The notes: generated by a model not told the origin, from the letters alone. Positions 42,676 through 52,180 are shown, numbered from the stretch's first letter. The stretch is DNA of 64,000 nt from Peribacillus frigoritolerans (GCF_001636405.1 NZ_KV440950.1:1325712-1389711); one strand, 5' to 3'. Translations and numbers: made by a program.

Positions 42676-42704
42676 TTGACTTACATTTTAATTTGTCTTA
42701 CAAT
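42676..42704 (+). promoter_or_regulatory. Promoter of the first Nramp-like gene
   Basis: TTGACT (42676) and TACAAT (42699) with a 17-bp spacer. Transcription from here would give a leader of about 220 nt before the start codon near 42936. Confidence 0.72.
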
Positions 42705-42895
42705 TTCAATGTAAATAGTCGAAAGATTCAATCAAACGGAAGGAGAACTTTCTTAAGATCTAATTCACTTCAACATGAAGCATGACAACATACTGCGCGT
42801 TAACTTTATGTCAATTCCGGAAATGACGTAAGGTTCTGTCATAATTTCAATATCTGAATGTCTAGAGTTATCTAAGTATTATTGCTTTAGAAAAA

Positions 42896-42910
42896 ATGAA
42901 AGCGAATACA
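42896..42910 (+). promoter_or_regulatory. Candidate cre (CcpA) site before the first Nramp-like gene
   Basis: ATGAAAGCGAATACA matches the consensus WTGNAANCGNWWNCA at every fixed position. It lies about 190 bp downstream of the promoter and just before the ribosome site, so CcpA bound there could act as a road-block. Confidence 0.65.
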
Positions 42911-42935
42911 TACTCTTTGGAATGGAGTGAATAAC

Positions 42936-44249
42936 TTGAAAAATCAATCAAATCTTGCTGAATCCACTGTGATTGCTCCGGAGGTCGAAAGTAAGAAAAC
43001 AAATTTCTTCACGAAGTTTAAAACCGCCTATGGTCCAGGAATTCTTGCCGTGTTAACGTGGCTTGGCGCCGGGGATTTGGTGACTTCTTCTGTTGCCGGT
43101 GCAGATTATGGATATAGTTTAATGTGGATTTTAGCTCTGTCATTAATTCTTCGTTTTCTTATCGTTAATGTTATTGCACGGTTCCAGCTTTGTAACACAG
43201 AGGGTTTAACCATTCTTGAAGGCTATGGACGTATCCACCCATTTTTCGGTTATTTCATGTTTGGTTATGCATTAATCATGGGCCATCTGTTTAATGCCTA
43301 TATGATTAAGGGAGCGGGAGAGGTATTATCGACACTCTTCCATGTCAATCAGCCATTCTTAGCTTCAATGGTAGTTGTAGGATTAGTGTTTATGCTTATT
43401 GGCAGGAATATTTATAATAGAATTGAAAGTGTAATGAAAGTGCTTTTGGCATTATTGACCATTGCCTTCTTGTTCCTGGCCATTCAAGCTACACCGGATG
43501 TGGGGCAAATCATTAAAGGTACAGTTGGTTTTAGCATTCCAAGTGATACTGGCGTTCATGGAGCATTATTGGTGGCGATTTCAATTATCGGTGCAGTGGC
43601 AGGATCGATTTCGAACTTTGTACATCCATATTTCATGAAGGAAAAGGGCTGGACGAAGCCGAGTCATGTCAAGGTTCAAAGAAATGACTTACTGTTTGCC
43701 ATCGGAGTTTGCATTGTGATTAATTTAGCCATTTGGGTGGTTGGGGCAGAAATTTTAAAACCGAATGGAATTCATGTGGAAACGATTGATGACTTGGCAA
43801 TGGCATTACAAATGTCGTTAGGACAATTTGGCTGGTACATTTTTTATCTTGGGGTATTTGGCGTATTGTTCGCGAGTATAGTAGGGAAATCAACTGGTTT
43901 TCCAAGATTGATAGTAGATGCCTTTTACGTAATAAATAAAAACCGACGCGAAAAGTACAATGGTAAATATGAAAAAGATCCAATGTTTAAATGGGTCATG
44001 ATATTTGTATTAGTTACGCCGCTTATTTGGTCCATTCCCGGCATGCCAGGTTTCATTGCATTGACAATTGGCGTAAATGCAATAAATATAATCGGCTTTC
44101 CGGTAATCGCAATTGGCATGCTCGTGCTTTCAAATAAAAAAAGCTTGATGGGAAAATATAAAAACAATTGGTTCGAAAATATTATTCTAACGTTAGCTTC
44201 CGTTTTAGCGATTTGGTCCGCCGTTCAATTAGCTACTACCTTTTTTTAA
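42936..44249 (+). CDS. Nramp-superfamily transporter lacking canonical metal-site motifs (copy 1)
   Basis: 437 residues, about 11 membrane segments. TM1 begins FKTAYGPGILAVLTWLGAGDLVTSSVAGADYGYSLMW: the Nramp scaffold (GPG...L) is clear, but the usual DPGN is replaced by GAGD. TM6 reads VAISIIGAVAGSISNFVHPYFM, without MPH. Hence transport of Mn2+/Fe2+ in the MntH manner is doubtful. TTG 42936 (GGAGTGA upstream) is preferred; GTG 42927 is in frame. A candidate cre site lies upstream and a 2-hydroxyacid dehydrogenase gene downstream, which points to a carbon-source role. A paralogue of similar length is at 52181. Confidence 0.85.
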   Translation: MKNQSNLAESTVIAPEVESKKTNFFTKFKTAYGPGILAVLTWLGAGDLVTSSVAGADYGYSLMWILALSLILRFLIVNVIARFQLCNTEGLTILEGYGRIHPFFGYFMFGYALIMGHLFNAYMIKGAGEVLSTLFHVNQPFLASMVVVGLVFMLIGRNIYNRIESVMKVLLALLTIAFLFLAIQATPDVGQIIKGTVGFSIPSDTGVHGALLVAISIIGAVAGSISNFVHPYFMKEKGWTKPSHVKVQRNDLLFAIGVCIVINLAIWVVGAEILKPNGIHVETIDDLAMALQMSLGQFGWYIFYLGVFGVLFASIVGKSTGFPRLIVDAFYVINKNRREKYNGKYEKDPMFKWVMIFVLVTPLIWSIPGMPGFIALTIGVNAINIIGFPVIAIGMLVLSNKKSLMGKYKNNWFENIILTLASVLAIWSAVQLATTFF

Positions 44250-44344
44250 AATAATGGTAGATTATAGATAGAGACGTAAAACAAAATAGGTTATGTCAGC
44301 ATTTGAACCCGATGGGGTCCTACTTTATTGGAAGTGAGGTATCA

Positions 44345-45325
44345 ATGATGAAACCGAAAGTAATCGTTTATAAGAAAGTGGATCAAAAGGTGTTGGATTA
44401 TATTCAAGAGACTTGTGATGTCGTTTATTTTGAGGGTCTTGATTCACAAAACTATCCTGAATTTCTTCAGGAGCTGAAGAACGCACAAGGTATATTAGGC
44501 TCAGGATTAAAAGTGGATAAAACTTTACTGGATCAAGCACCGCTATTAAAAATCGTTTGTAATTCATCGGTTGGTTACGACAATTTGGATGTAACCGAGT
44601 TGTCCAATCGAGGAATCATGGCTACGAACACTCCCGAGGTATTGAATGAGACAGTCGCCGATACGATCATGGGTTTGATGCTCTCCACAGCGAGAAGAAT
44701 GCCTGAGTTGGATCAAATGGTAAAGTCAGGGCAATGGACATCGAATATCGGGGAAAAATCGTTTGGATTGGACGTCCACCATAAAGTATTAGGAATTATC
44801 GGGATGGGCGGAATCGGATCTGCCGTTTCAAAAAGGGCCCGTTTTGGGTTCGATATGAACATCTTATATCACAATAGATCCAGAAACGAAGACGCGGAAC
44901 AAAAGTATGGAGCTGCATACTGTTCCCTGGAAGATCTGTTAAAGCAATCTGATTTTGTCTGCTTGATGACACCGCTGACTCCTCAAACCGAAAAGATGAT
45001 GGGGGAAAAAGAATTCAAGCTCATGAAAGAGTCCGCCATCTTCATCAATTGTTCAAGAGGGAAAACAGTGGATGAAGAAGCCCTGATCGATGCGCTAAAA
45101 AAAGGAGAAATTCACGCGGCAGGACTGGATGTCTTTGTACAGGAGCCCGTCCAGGAAGATAACCCGCTGCTTTCCATGAAGAATGTCGTCACTCTGCCTC
45201 ATATCGGTTCCGCAACATATGAAACCCGCCTGAAAATGGCGATGCTGGCCGCAACAAACCTTGTCGCCGGATTACAGGGCGAAACTCCGCCCACGTTGAT
45301 TAAAGCTGGCGTAAAGGTGAAGTGA
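44345..45325 (+). CDS. 2-hydroxyacid dehydrogenase (glyoxylate/hydroxypyruvate reductase type)
   Basis: 326 residues from ATG 44345 (GTGAGG upstream). D-isomer-specific 2-hydroxyacid dehydrogenase motifs: VCNSSVGYDNLDVTELSNRGIMATNTPEVLNETVAD, Rossmann VLGIIGMGGIGSAVSKRARFGFDMNILYHNRS, catalytic Arg in FINCSRGKTVDEEAL, Glu in GLDVFVQEPVQEDNPL, and His in TLPHIGSATYETR. HNRS after the Gly motif favours NADP(H). Likely reduces glyoxylate/hydroxypyruvate or a 2-keto sugar acid. It follows the Nramp-like gene at about 95 bp, probably one transcript. Confidence 0.92.
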   Translation: MMKPKVIVYKKVDQKVLDYIQETCDVVYFEGLDSQNYPEFLQELKNAQGILGSGLKVDKTLLDQAPLLKIVCNSSVGYDNLDVTELSNRGIMATNTPEVLNETVADTIMGLMLSTARRMPELDQMVKSGQWTSNIGEKSFGLDVHHKVLGIIGMGGIGSAVSKRARFGFDMNILYHNRSRNEDAEQKYGAAYCSLEDLLKQSDFVCLMTPLTPQTEKMMGEKEFKLMKESAIFINCSRGKTVDEEALIDALKKGEIHAAGLDVFVQEPVQEDNPLLSMKNVVTLPHIGSATYETRLKMAMLAATNLVAGLQGETPPTLIKAGVKVK

Positions 45326-45343
45326 TCTTTTATAAATTAAGCT

Positions 45344-45377
45344 GGATAGCCTTGATTGGGGCTATCCATTTTTTTGT
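45344..45377 (+). terminator. Terminator after the hydroxyacid dehydrogenase gene
   Basis: GGATAGCC-TTGATTGG-GGCTATCC then ATTTTTTTG. Confidence 0.9.
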
Positions 45378-45410
45378 TTGGATTATTATTTTTACTCATC
45401 CTGCAAAACA

Positions 45411-45438
45411 AAAAGCCCTCCCATAAAGGAGGGCTTTT
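45411..45438. terminator. Second terminator-like hairpin
   Basis: AAAAGCCCTCC-CATAAA-GGAGGGCTTTT. Backup terminator. The rest of 45440-45741 has only short ORFs without ribosome sites. Confidence 0.82.
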
Positions 45439-45564
45439 ATATCAATTCCCCAGACTTTTGTTATACATCAACCACATCTGCCATTTCATCAAAATCGGAA
45501 ATTACGATCTATCAAACAGTTCAGCACAAGAAATACCTGGGTTTGAACTTCTTAGTCGCTCTGT

Positions 45565-45578
45565 TGTTAGCGCTTTCG
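45565..45578 (-). promoter_or_regulatory. Weak cre-like sequence upstream of the glnK-like gene
   Basis: CGAAAGCGCTAACA on the minus strand resembles TGWAARCGYTWNCW apart from the first base. About 165 bp before the kinase start; function uncertain. Confidence 0.35.
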
Positions 45579-45741
45579 ATTTTAAGATTATTTCAAGCTC
45601 ATGATCATCCTACTGGAACCTACTGAATCCTACGGATACGTACAAGGGCCAGAAAAAATAATAATTTCAATCAAAACCCTTCTCACTTTTTTACCTTTTC
45701 ATGTGTTATGTTTTTAATATAGTGACTGGGGAGGGACCGTA

Positions 45742-47013
45742 TTGAAAAAGAGTATAAGGATATTACTATTGATTATGATTGCGGTGCCTCTTGCGGGCGA
45801 ATTCAAGTTTTACCCCTTCGATGATACATTCAGAGTCAGTTTGGGAACCCCCGTCTTCTTCTTGTTTTTACTATGGGGGAGGAGCATCCATCCGATTATT
45901 GCAGGCATAGTGACGGGAGTGAGTGTGTTTTTTTTGCGTTTTTCACTTGCTGTCGGGATACGGGACATATCCGTTGAGGATGCGATCTACCTTCATGTTC
46001 CCGCCTTTTTCTACTACTTCATTTACGCGTTGGCCTTTCATAAAATGAAATTGAACGAACGGCACGATCAGCCGTTCATGATCGGGCTTTTAGGGGTATT
46101 GATCGAACTTTTTGCAAGTGTATCGGAGATGACGATCCGATCCATCCTGGCGAATCAGGGCACACCCATGTTAGCCATTGACCAACTTGTTTTAATCGCC
46201 TTTATTCGAAGCTTTTTCGTTCTCGGCTTTTTTAATATATTAAAGCTAAGAGAAGCGAAATCCGCAGAAGCGGAGCAACGCATCCAAAAGGAACAAATGC
46301 TGCTTTTCATTTCAAGTTTGTATGAGGAATCGGTTCAACTGAAGAAAACGATGCAAAATGCGGAAGAAATCACCCGCACTTGTTATGACTTTTACCGTCG
46401 GATAAAAACAAGGGGGACTTATGGAAGCGATGCGCAAACTGCGTTGCAGATTGCCGGTCTCGTGCATGAGATCAAAAAAGATAACCAGCGGATTTATGCG
46501 GGGCTGTCGAAACTTATGTCATCCAAAAACCTGCAGGAATATATGAAGATCGAAGACCTTGGTAACATCATGATCGTGTCCAATAGACGATATGCAGAGT
46601 CCCTTCGCAAAGTTATTACATTTACCTTGCATATAGATGATGACCATCCCCCTTATCATGTATATATGGTATTATCATTAATAAATAATTTATTGGCCAA
46701 TGCAGTGGAAGCCATTGAAGAAGAAGGATACGTATCACTGCATGTGAAAAGGAAAGATCAATTCGTGGAGTTTTGCATCTGTGATAATGGCCCCGGCATT
46801 GCGCCAAAGCAGAAGGAAATCATTTTTACAGCAGGATATACAAAGAAATTCGATGCGGCGGGAAACCCTTCGACGGGAATTGGCTTATCGTATGTGAAAC
46901 AAACAGTTGAAAAATTTGGAGGACATATCAGGCTAATGGATACCTATAAAGAAACCGTATTCATCGTAGGAATTCCGATTGATGCTATTATGGAGAAAGG
47001 GCTAACGAGATGA
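45742..47013 (+). CDS. Sensor histidine kinase, GlnK (YcbA)-like
   Basis: 423 residues, TTG start with GGGGAGGGACC. The N-terminal half is membranous with about six helices (TPVFFLFLLWG, HPIIAGIVTGVSVFFLRF, YLHVPAFFYYFIYALAF). The cytoplasmic part has a His-containing helix TALQIAGLVHEIKKDNQRIYAGLSKL, then the ATP-binding motifs LINNLLANAVEAIEEEG, CDNGPGIAP and STGIGLSYVKQTVEKFGG. Architecture matches the B. subtilis glutamine sensor kinase GlnK. The regulator gene overlaps by four bases. The GlnT/GlsA targets are not in this window, so the sensed ligand may differ. Confidence 0.87.
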   Translation: MKKSIRILLLIMIAVPLAGEFKFYPFDDTFRVSLGTPVFFLFLLWGRSIHPIIAGIVTGVSVFFLRFSLAVGIRDISVEDAIYLHVPAFFYYFIYALAFHKMKLNERHDQPFMIGLLGVLIELFASVSEMTIRSILANQGTPMLAIDQLVLIAFIRSFFVLGFFNILKLREAKSAEAEQRIQKEQMLLFISSLYEESVQLKKTMQNAEEITRTCYDFYRRIKTRGTYGSDAQTALQIAGLVHEIKKDNQRIYAGLSKLMSSKNLQEYMKIEDLGNIMIVSNRRYAESLRKVITFTLHIDDDHPPYHVYMVLSLINNLLANAVEAIEEEGYVSLHVKRKDQFVEFCICDNGPGIAPKQKEIIFTAGYTKKFDAAGNPSTGIGLSYVKQTVEKFGGHIRLMDTYKETVFIVGIPIDAIMEKGLTR

Positions 47014-47924
47014 ATTATTTCATTATAGATGACGATCCTGCCATTCGGGGAATGTTGACAGAGATAATTGAAGACGAAGATTTAGGCAAAGTGGTGGGAG
47101 AAGCAGAAGACGGAGCTTTAGTGAATAATGGCTTGTTGTTTTTAAAAAAAGCAGACGTTGTCTTAATTGATTTGCTCATGCCATTAAGGGATGGAATTGA
47201 AACAATCAGGTCTCTTGCTGATGGATTTCAAGGAAGATTTGTGATGATATCGCAAGTGGAAACGAAAGAAATGATTGGTGAGGCGTATAGATTAGGAGCG
47301 GAATACTACATTACAAAACCGCTGAACCAAGTTGAAATTTCATGCATATTAAACAAAGTGAACGAGCGAATACTGGTGGATCAATCGATCCAGGGCATTC
47401 AAAAGTCGTTGAACGTGTTTACGGACCGCCCGAAGTCTTCTAAAACCTTTCATACAAAAAATATCATGGAAGCCGGACGGTCCTTGATTTCTGATTTAGG
47501 TATGATTGGCGAAGGGGGAAGCGAGGATTTATTAAACATTTTAGGATTCCTCCAAAATGAAAAGCAAAGACTCGGTCCTGCCTACTCGTTTCCATATTTA
47601 AAGGAGATTTTTGCTGGGATTGCTGCTGAAAAGCTGGGAGATCAAGCGAAAGAGGCCGAAATCCAGAAAGAAATGAAAGCTTCCGAGCAGCGTGTCCGTC
47701 GCGCTCTTAACCAGGCACTCATCCATATCGCTTCATTAGGATTGACGGATTATATGAATCCAAAATTCGAAGCCTATTCATCCACATTTTTTGATTTCTC
47801 GGAAGTCCGAAAAAAAATGCTGGAGCTAGAAGACAAAAGCAAAAAAGTAAGCAGTCAGAGCCGCAATAATATGAAAAAATTTATCCAAGTGCTGTTTATG
47901 GAAGCAAGGCAGATGATGAAATAA
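47010..47924 (+). CDS. Response regulator, GlnL (YcbB)-like
   Basis: 304 residues. Receiver domain: NYFIIDDDPAIRGMLTEIIEDEDLGKVVGEAEDG, phospho-acceptor Asp54 in DVVLIDLLMPLRDGIETI, and Lys in YYITKPLNQVEI. The C-terminal YcbB-type output domain carries EQRVRRALNQALIHIASLGLTDYMNPKFEAYSSTFFDFSEVRKKM. Coupled to the kinase (ATGA overlap). Activates transport or catabolic genes in B. subtilis; the target here is unknown. Confidence 0.9.
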   Translation: MNYFIIDDDPAIRGMLTEIIEDEDLGKVVGEAEDGALVNNGLLFLKKADVVLIDLLMPLRDGIETIRSLADGFQGRFVMISQVETKEMIGEAYRLGAEYYITKPLNQVEISCILNKVNERILVDQSIQGIQKSLNVFTDRPKSSKTFHTKNIMEAGRSLISDLGMIGEGGSEDLLNILGFLQNEKQRLGPAYSFPYLKEIFAGIAAEKLGDQAKEAEIQKEMKASEQRVRRALNQALIHIASLGLTDYMNPKFEAYSSTFFDFSEVRKKMLELEDKSKKVSSQSRNNMKKFIQVLFMEARQMMK

Positions 47925-47997
47925 TAAACAAGTAACACAAGTGGAATAGATTGAAAATTCACAAAAACATTTTCTTATTTTTCGTTGGAAGAAGCAT

Positions 47998-48030
47998 AAA
48001 GGCAAATCCGTTTATATGGGATTTGTCTTT
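47998..48030 (+). terminator. Terminator after the GlnL-like gene
   Basis: AAAGGCAAATCC-GTTTATAT-GGGATTTGTCTTT; imperfect stem with a TTT end. Confidence 0.7.
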
Positions 48031-48105
48031 ATCGCTATTTTCTCCGTAGTTTTTTATGGCTCTTTTCGTAAAGATTGTTGTTTTTAAACGAAACTATTTA
48101 AGGTT

Positions 48106-48229
48106 GATTGGAGCGGAAGTGCGAGACTCCTGCGGGAGCAGCGGGAGAGGTGAGACCCCACAGGCGTTTACGCCGAGGAGGCTCACCGCCCGCCCCGCGG
48201 AAAGCGAGCATCTTGAGGGGAAATCAACC
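48106..48229 (+). repeat. ~125-bp GC-rich dispersed repeat, intact copy
   Basis: GATTGGAGCGGAAGTGCGAG...GGGAGAGGTGAGACCCCACAGGCGTTTACGCCGAGGAGGCTCACC...CCGCGGAAAGCGAG...GGGGAAATCAACC. The ends GGTTGATT and AATCAACC are inverted, and GGTGAGACCCC pairs with GGCTCACC. The stretch 47925-48346 holds no gene. Confidence 0.9.
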
Positions 48230-48346
48230 ACAACCCACTACCTGGTAAATAGCAACAAAGTATGTGAAAATAGCCTTTTTTATAAACAGAATTGTTTCAA
48301 ATCTATAGAAAAGGATAAAGAAGTTCATTCGTTTTCTATTCGTTGA

Positions 48347-48604
48347 TTAATTCCATCGCTCTAACTTTGGGATGCCTCTAGTGAAAAACTTAGCAATAAA
48401 TTTAGGCATATTCATATTTTCCATCATATGATTTTGAACAACTTTTTGCATTTCTATCGCAGTAATGTTTTGAGTGAATTCACCATTTATATAACAATGA
48501 CTGCAATATTTAGTACTTATCCTACCATCTTTTTCAGTTCCACCACCTAATTCATCTTTAGATAGCGGCATTCCACAACTCTGACATGCTTTATAATTTT
48601 TCAT
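48347..48604 (-). CDS. Putative zinc-ribbon protein, 85 aa
   Basis: ATG 48604 is chosen because GTAGGAGAAAT is well placed. KACQSCGMPLSKDELGGGTEKDGRISTKYCSHCYINGEF supplies two CxxC pairs, matching the putative zinc-ribbon domain family (PF12674) whose members often begin with CQSCGMP. Cytoplasmic. Function unknown; the C-terminal half is helical (MMENMNMPKFIAKFFTRGIPKLERW). Confidence 0.88.
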   Translation of the reverse strand: MKNYKACQSCGMPLSKDELGGGTEKDGRISTKYCSHCYINGEFTQNITAIEMQKVVQNHMMENMNMPKFIAKFFTRGIPKLERWN

Positions 48605-49016
48605 GATAATTTCTCCTACAAAAAGTTTTATCCTAAACATTATCTAACAAACAAAGTTAAGTCAAGACAATATGAATCACATCTCATCGAAACGAATCAA
48701 ACGTTGATGTGGGTGTTGCAGTTCTTATGAAAGGCGGGGCTAGCGAAGCTTTAGGCCTTCAAATAATCATAAAAATAACCAGCCAAGCTATTGCTCAACT
48801 GGTTACTGGCTTTACATGTTAAATTAAAGTTTAAAATGACGATTCATTATGGCAACTGTTGTGCAAAATACATTGAAATCATTCGAAATTTATGATAAGT
48901 TAGTATAGAAACACATTTAAATATACACAAGAACGGTTTACCCCTTACTATAAGTATAAGGTAAAACTCACCTCTAGTCAACCCCTAATTTCTCATTTTT
49001 TAAAGGAGTGTCCGTT

Positions 49017-51356
49017 ATGAACAATGAAATTCGGCAGGAGCAAGAACGTTTGAATGAGGTGATAGAAACCATCACGAAACAAATCAGCAAAATTGAAGGA
49101 GAAACTTCAAAGCGTAAAAAAGAAGTTGTTAATATCCGTAAACACTTTTGGGATGACCTCAAGGTTAATATCGATACTTTCGATGATTACCTCGAGACCA
49201 TCATTGGCTTGAGGCAGCAGGCTCAAGACTTGTCACAAAGCGAAGGCGCACATAGATATGCCTTCAAGAGGCTGTCAACACTGCGCCGCATGCAGGAAGT
49301 GCCTTATTTCGGCCGGATTGATATCACTGAAGAAGGGTCTCCCCTTACGGAACAAATTTATATTGGGACTTCCACTCTTACTGATGCAACAGGAGAAAAC
49401 TTCATTATCTACGATTGGAGGGCCCCGGTTTCGAGTGTTTATTATGACTATCCTCCCGGTCCTGTAGAATACTCCACTCCCGGAGGCGTAATTCGGGGAA
49501 TGCTGGAGAACAAGTGGCAATACACCATCAAGGGAGGCGTTATCGAATCCATGTTCGATACGAGTCTCACCATTGGGGATGAGATCCTGCAGCAGGTACT
49601 GGGCAAGGGAACGGATAAGCATATGCACAGTATCGTGTCCACCATTCAACGTGAGCAAAATAGGATCATCCGGAACGATCGCGGACGTCTGCTCATTGTT
49701 CAAGGTGCAGCTGGCAGCGGGAAGACATCAGCTGCCCTTCAACGGATCGCTTACTTGCTCTACAAGAACCGGGAAAGGCTGAAAGCGGATCAAATCATTC
49801 TATTCTCTCCAAACTCCATGTTTAATAACTACGTATCCAATGTGTTACCCGAACTTGGCGAAGAGAATATGCAGCAGGTAACATTCCAGGAATATCTGGA
49901 TCATCGTCTGACTGACTCGTTTCAAGTTGAGGATCCTTATGAGCAACTGGAATATTTGCTGACTGGAGCGGAGGATCCTTCCTATAGCACCAGAACAGCG
50001 AGTATCCAATTTAAGGCATCCATTCGCTTCTTTGAAATCATCAAGACCTACAGACAATCACTGGAGCAATCCGGAATGATCTTTAGAGGGGTGAAGTTCC
50101 GAGGGGAAACGCTCGTCTCCGCCAAACAAATCTCGGAAAGATTTTATAACACAGACACCACATTAAGATTTCACAATAGGATTGAAAAGCTGAAAGAGTG
50201 GTTATGTGAGCTACTTGATGAAAGGGAAAAGTTTGAGTTGAAACAACCTTGGGTCGAGGAGGAAATCGAGTATCTTAGCAAAGAAGACTACCAAAAGGTA
50301 TACACCCATTTAGAGAAAAAACGCGACCATGATGAAGATTCCTTTGACGATTATGAGATGGAAAATAAAATGCTTGCGCGTATGATTGTTCGAAAGAAAT
50401 TGAAGACGTTACGCAAGCGGATAAAAGCACTTCATTTTATAAATATTAAGGGCATATACAAGCAACTTTTTGACGAACAAATACGGATCGAACTGTGGAA
50501 TGAGGGTGAAACACCTGCCGAAAGGGAAATTTGCTTATCAACCCAAAAAATGCTGGACGAAGGTAAACTGTATTATGAAGACGCGACTCCATTTTTGCTG
50601 CTGAAGGAGTTAATTCAAGGATTCCAGTCGAATACTTCTATAAAATATGTGCTTGTAGACGAAGCACAGGATTATTCTCCATTTCAATTCGAGTTTTTGA
50701 AACGATTGTTTCCTTCTGCCAGGATGACCGTGCTCGGTGACTTCAACCAGGCAATATTCGCTCATGCCAGCGAACGGGTGGATTTCCAGACTCTTACCAG
50801 TTTATACGGGATAAGTGAAACCGAGAGCATTACCTTGGATCAAAGCTACAGATCCACAAAGCAGATTATAGAATTCACACGTGAACTAATTCCAGAAGGC
50901 CATCGAATTAAGGCATTCAATCGTGAAGGCGAGAAGCCGGTACTCACTCAAGTGTCCAGCCGTGATGAATTGCACCGCAAAATCATGTCTAAAGTCAAAG
51001 ACTTTCAAAGCCGTGAGTACAATACAATCGCAATAATCTGTAAATCTGCTGCCGAAAGTGCCGCCGCATACGATGCCCTTAATGCCCACGGTGAAATTAA
51101 ACTCGTACAGAAAGGCACAAATGAATATGAACAGGGTGTAGTTGTTATACCGGCTTATTTGGCCAAAGGCATCGAATTCGATGCAGTCATCATATATGAT
51201 GCATCCATGCAAACATACAGTGATGAGAGCCTGCGTAGATTGTTCTACACCGCATGTACCAGGGCTATGCATGACTTGCAAATTTATACGGTTGGCGAAC
51301 CCAGCCCCTTCTTGAAAAACGGTGCAACGGAGAGTTTACTTCTGACCTCCAAATAA
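49017..51356 (+). CDS. helD: HelD-type UvrD/Rep-family RNA polymerase recycling ATPase
   Basis: 779 residues from ATG 49017 (AAAGGAGTG nine bases upstream), close to B. subtilis HelD. An N-terminal coiled coil (RQEQERLNEVIETITKQISKIEGETSKRKKEV), typical of the arm that enters the polymerase secondary channel, is followed by the superfamily 1 motor: Walker A GAAGSGKTS near residue 230, motif II VLVDEAQDYSPFQ, LGDFNQAIFAH, SYRSTKQI, and a C-terminal YTACTRAMHDLQIY. HelD removes stalled RNA polymerase from DNA; some members give rifamycin tolerance. Monocistronic. The gap 48605-49016 has no firm gene. Confidence 0.93.
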   Translation: MNNEIRQEQERLNEVIETITKQISKIEGETSKRKKEVVNIRKHFWDDLKVNIDTFDDYLETIIGLRQQAQDLSQSEGAHRYAFKRLSTLRRMQEVPYFGRIDITEEGSPLTEQIYIGTSTLTDATGENFIIYDWRAPVSSVYYDYPPGPVEYSTPGGVIRGMLENKWQYTIKGGVIESMFDTSLTIGDEILQQVLGKGTDKHMHSIVSTIQREQNRIIRNDRGRLLIVQGAAGSGKTSAALQRIAYLLYKNRERLKADQIILFSPNSMFNNYVSNVLPELGEENMQQVTFQEYLDHRLTDSFQVEDPYEQLEYLLTGAEDPSYSTRTASIQFKASIRFFEIIKTYRQSLEQSGMIFRGVKFRGETLVSAKQISERFYNTDTTLRFHNRIEKLKEWLCELLDEREKFELKQPWVEEEIEYLSKEDYQKVYTHLEKKRDHDEDSFDDYEMENKMLARMIVRKKLKTLRKRIKALHFINIKGIYKQLFDEQIRIELWNEGETPAEREICLSTQKMLDEGKLYYEDATPFLLLKELIQGFQSNTSIKYVLVDEAQDYSPFQFEFLKRLFPSARMTVLGDFNQAIFAHASERVDFQTLTSLYGISETESITLDQSYRSTKQIIEFTRELIPEGHRIKAFNREGEKPVLTQVSSRDELHRKIMSKVKDFQSREYNTIAIICKSAAESAAAYDALNAHGEIKLVQKGTNEYEQGVVVIPAYLAKGIEFDAVIIYDASMQTYSDESLRRLFYTACTRAMHDLQIYTVGEPSPFLKNGATESLLLTSK

Positions 51357-51460
51357 CAAGGCATGGAGTCATTATTAGTGCTTCCTTTTTTCTCCTTTCA
51401 TTTTATTGCTCTTTTATCGAAATACTATAAAAGAAAATCTTTAGAAAAGGAGGAGATGGA

Positions 51461-51697
51461 TTGACTAATGATAAAGAAAACACATCCGTAAGAATTGATG
51501 GCGCGGAAACGGGAGCGAATCATGCTGCTGGTGAAGCAACAACTCAATCAGTTAATGATGGGCATTATCATTATCCAGGGCCCATGGAAGAAGGCTATAG
51601 CGGAAATACAGGAAGAGCAGTACAGCCTGCCGGGAAAAAAGATCCTGATGTTCCTCAGAACAAAGACACATTTAATTACACCCGTAATGTAAAGTAG
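51461..51697 (+). CDS. Small polar protein, 78 aa, uncharacterised
   Basis: TTG start with AGGAGGAGATGG. The product (TNDKENTSVRIDGAETGANHAAGEATTQSVNDGHYHYPGPMEEGYSG ... PDVPQNKDTFNYTRNVK) has no hydrophobic core and looks disordered. No family recognised. The strong ribosome site is the main evidence for translation. Confidence 0.6.
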   Translation: MTNDKENTSVRIDGAETGANHAAGEATTQSVNDGHYHYPGPMEEGYSGNTGRAVQPAGKKDPDVPQNKDTFNYTRNVK

Positions 51698-51777
51698 ATC
51701 CGTCCAACATCATAGGGTGTTTAAGTAAATAAAGGATAGGATTTACCATAGTCGAAATTTGGAAAACAGCTTTTTAG

Positions 51778-51815
51778 AAACCTGTGTAGAATTAAATTCT
51801 ATGCAGGTTTTTTTA
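51778..51815 (+). terminator. Terminator after the small polar-protein gene
   Basis: AAACCTG-TG-TAGAATT...ATTCTA-TG-CAGGTTT then TTTTA; long stem with a small internal loop. Confidence 0.85.
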
Positions 51816-51923
51816 TTAGGGTAATTTTTATAAGACTGATTGCAGTGATAAAACATTCAAATTTGATTATACATTGGCATCAGGAAATTATTTTATATAA
51901 ATTCAAAATAATGTAAAAATAGA

Positions 51924-51952
51924 TTGACTGACTCATTAAACTGATATATCAT
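51924..51952 (+). promoter_or_regulatory. Promoter with TGATATATCA operator before the second Nramp-like gene
   Basis: TTGACT (51924) and TATCAT (51947) with 17-bp spacer. The palindrome TGATATATCA at 51942-51951 overlaps the -10 box. An identical palindrome stands before the aldolase gene at 54447, so it is the probable site of the GntR/FCD regulator encoded between them. Confidence 0.72.
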
Positions 51953-51986
51953 ATCTCATATATAAAACATCATATGTCAAAGCTAA

Positions 51987-52001
51987 ATGAAAGCGCTTTC
52001 T
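51987..52001 (+). promoter_or_regulatory. cre (CcpA) site before the second Nramp-like gene
   Basis: ATGAAAGCGCTTTCT contains the perfect inverted core GAAAGCGCTTTC, a near-ideal cre. It lies about 35 bp downstream of the predicted -10 box, a road-block position. Confidence 0.85.
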
Positions 52002-52180
52002 ACAAAATAAAGGGAGGGATCATTAACAGGGAGAACCGATGACTCTTTTTGTCTTCCATCTTTTAAGGACAATAAACATGGTCTGTATTGTTTTAGGAGA
52101 AACCCAGTCGCGTGAGATGTAAGTAAATGCTTTTTCATAATTGAATAATTTGAAAAACATTATAATTGGGGGATGGGAGA

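Noticed and set aside
42936..44249. Annotation as manganese transporter MntH
   Set aside because: The TM1 DPGN and TM6 MPH motifs needed for Mn2+/Fe2+ binding are replaced; context is carbon metabolism.
45356..45626. Two overlapping ~82-codon ORFs
   Set aside because: They read through two strong terminator hairpins, lack ribosome sites and are in competing frames.
48690..48822. Coding-like plus-strand stretch (DVGVAVLMKGGASEALGLQ...)
   Set aside because: Protein-like for about 40 codons to a TAA near 48822, but no start with a ribosome site, no recognised family and a stop just upstream; too weak to list as a gene.
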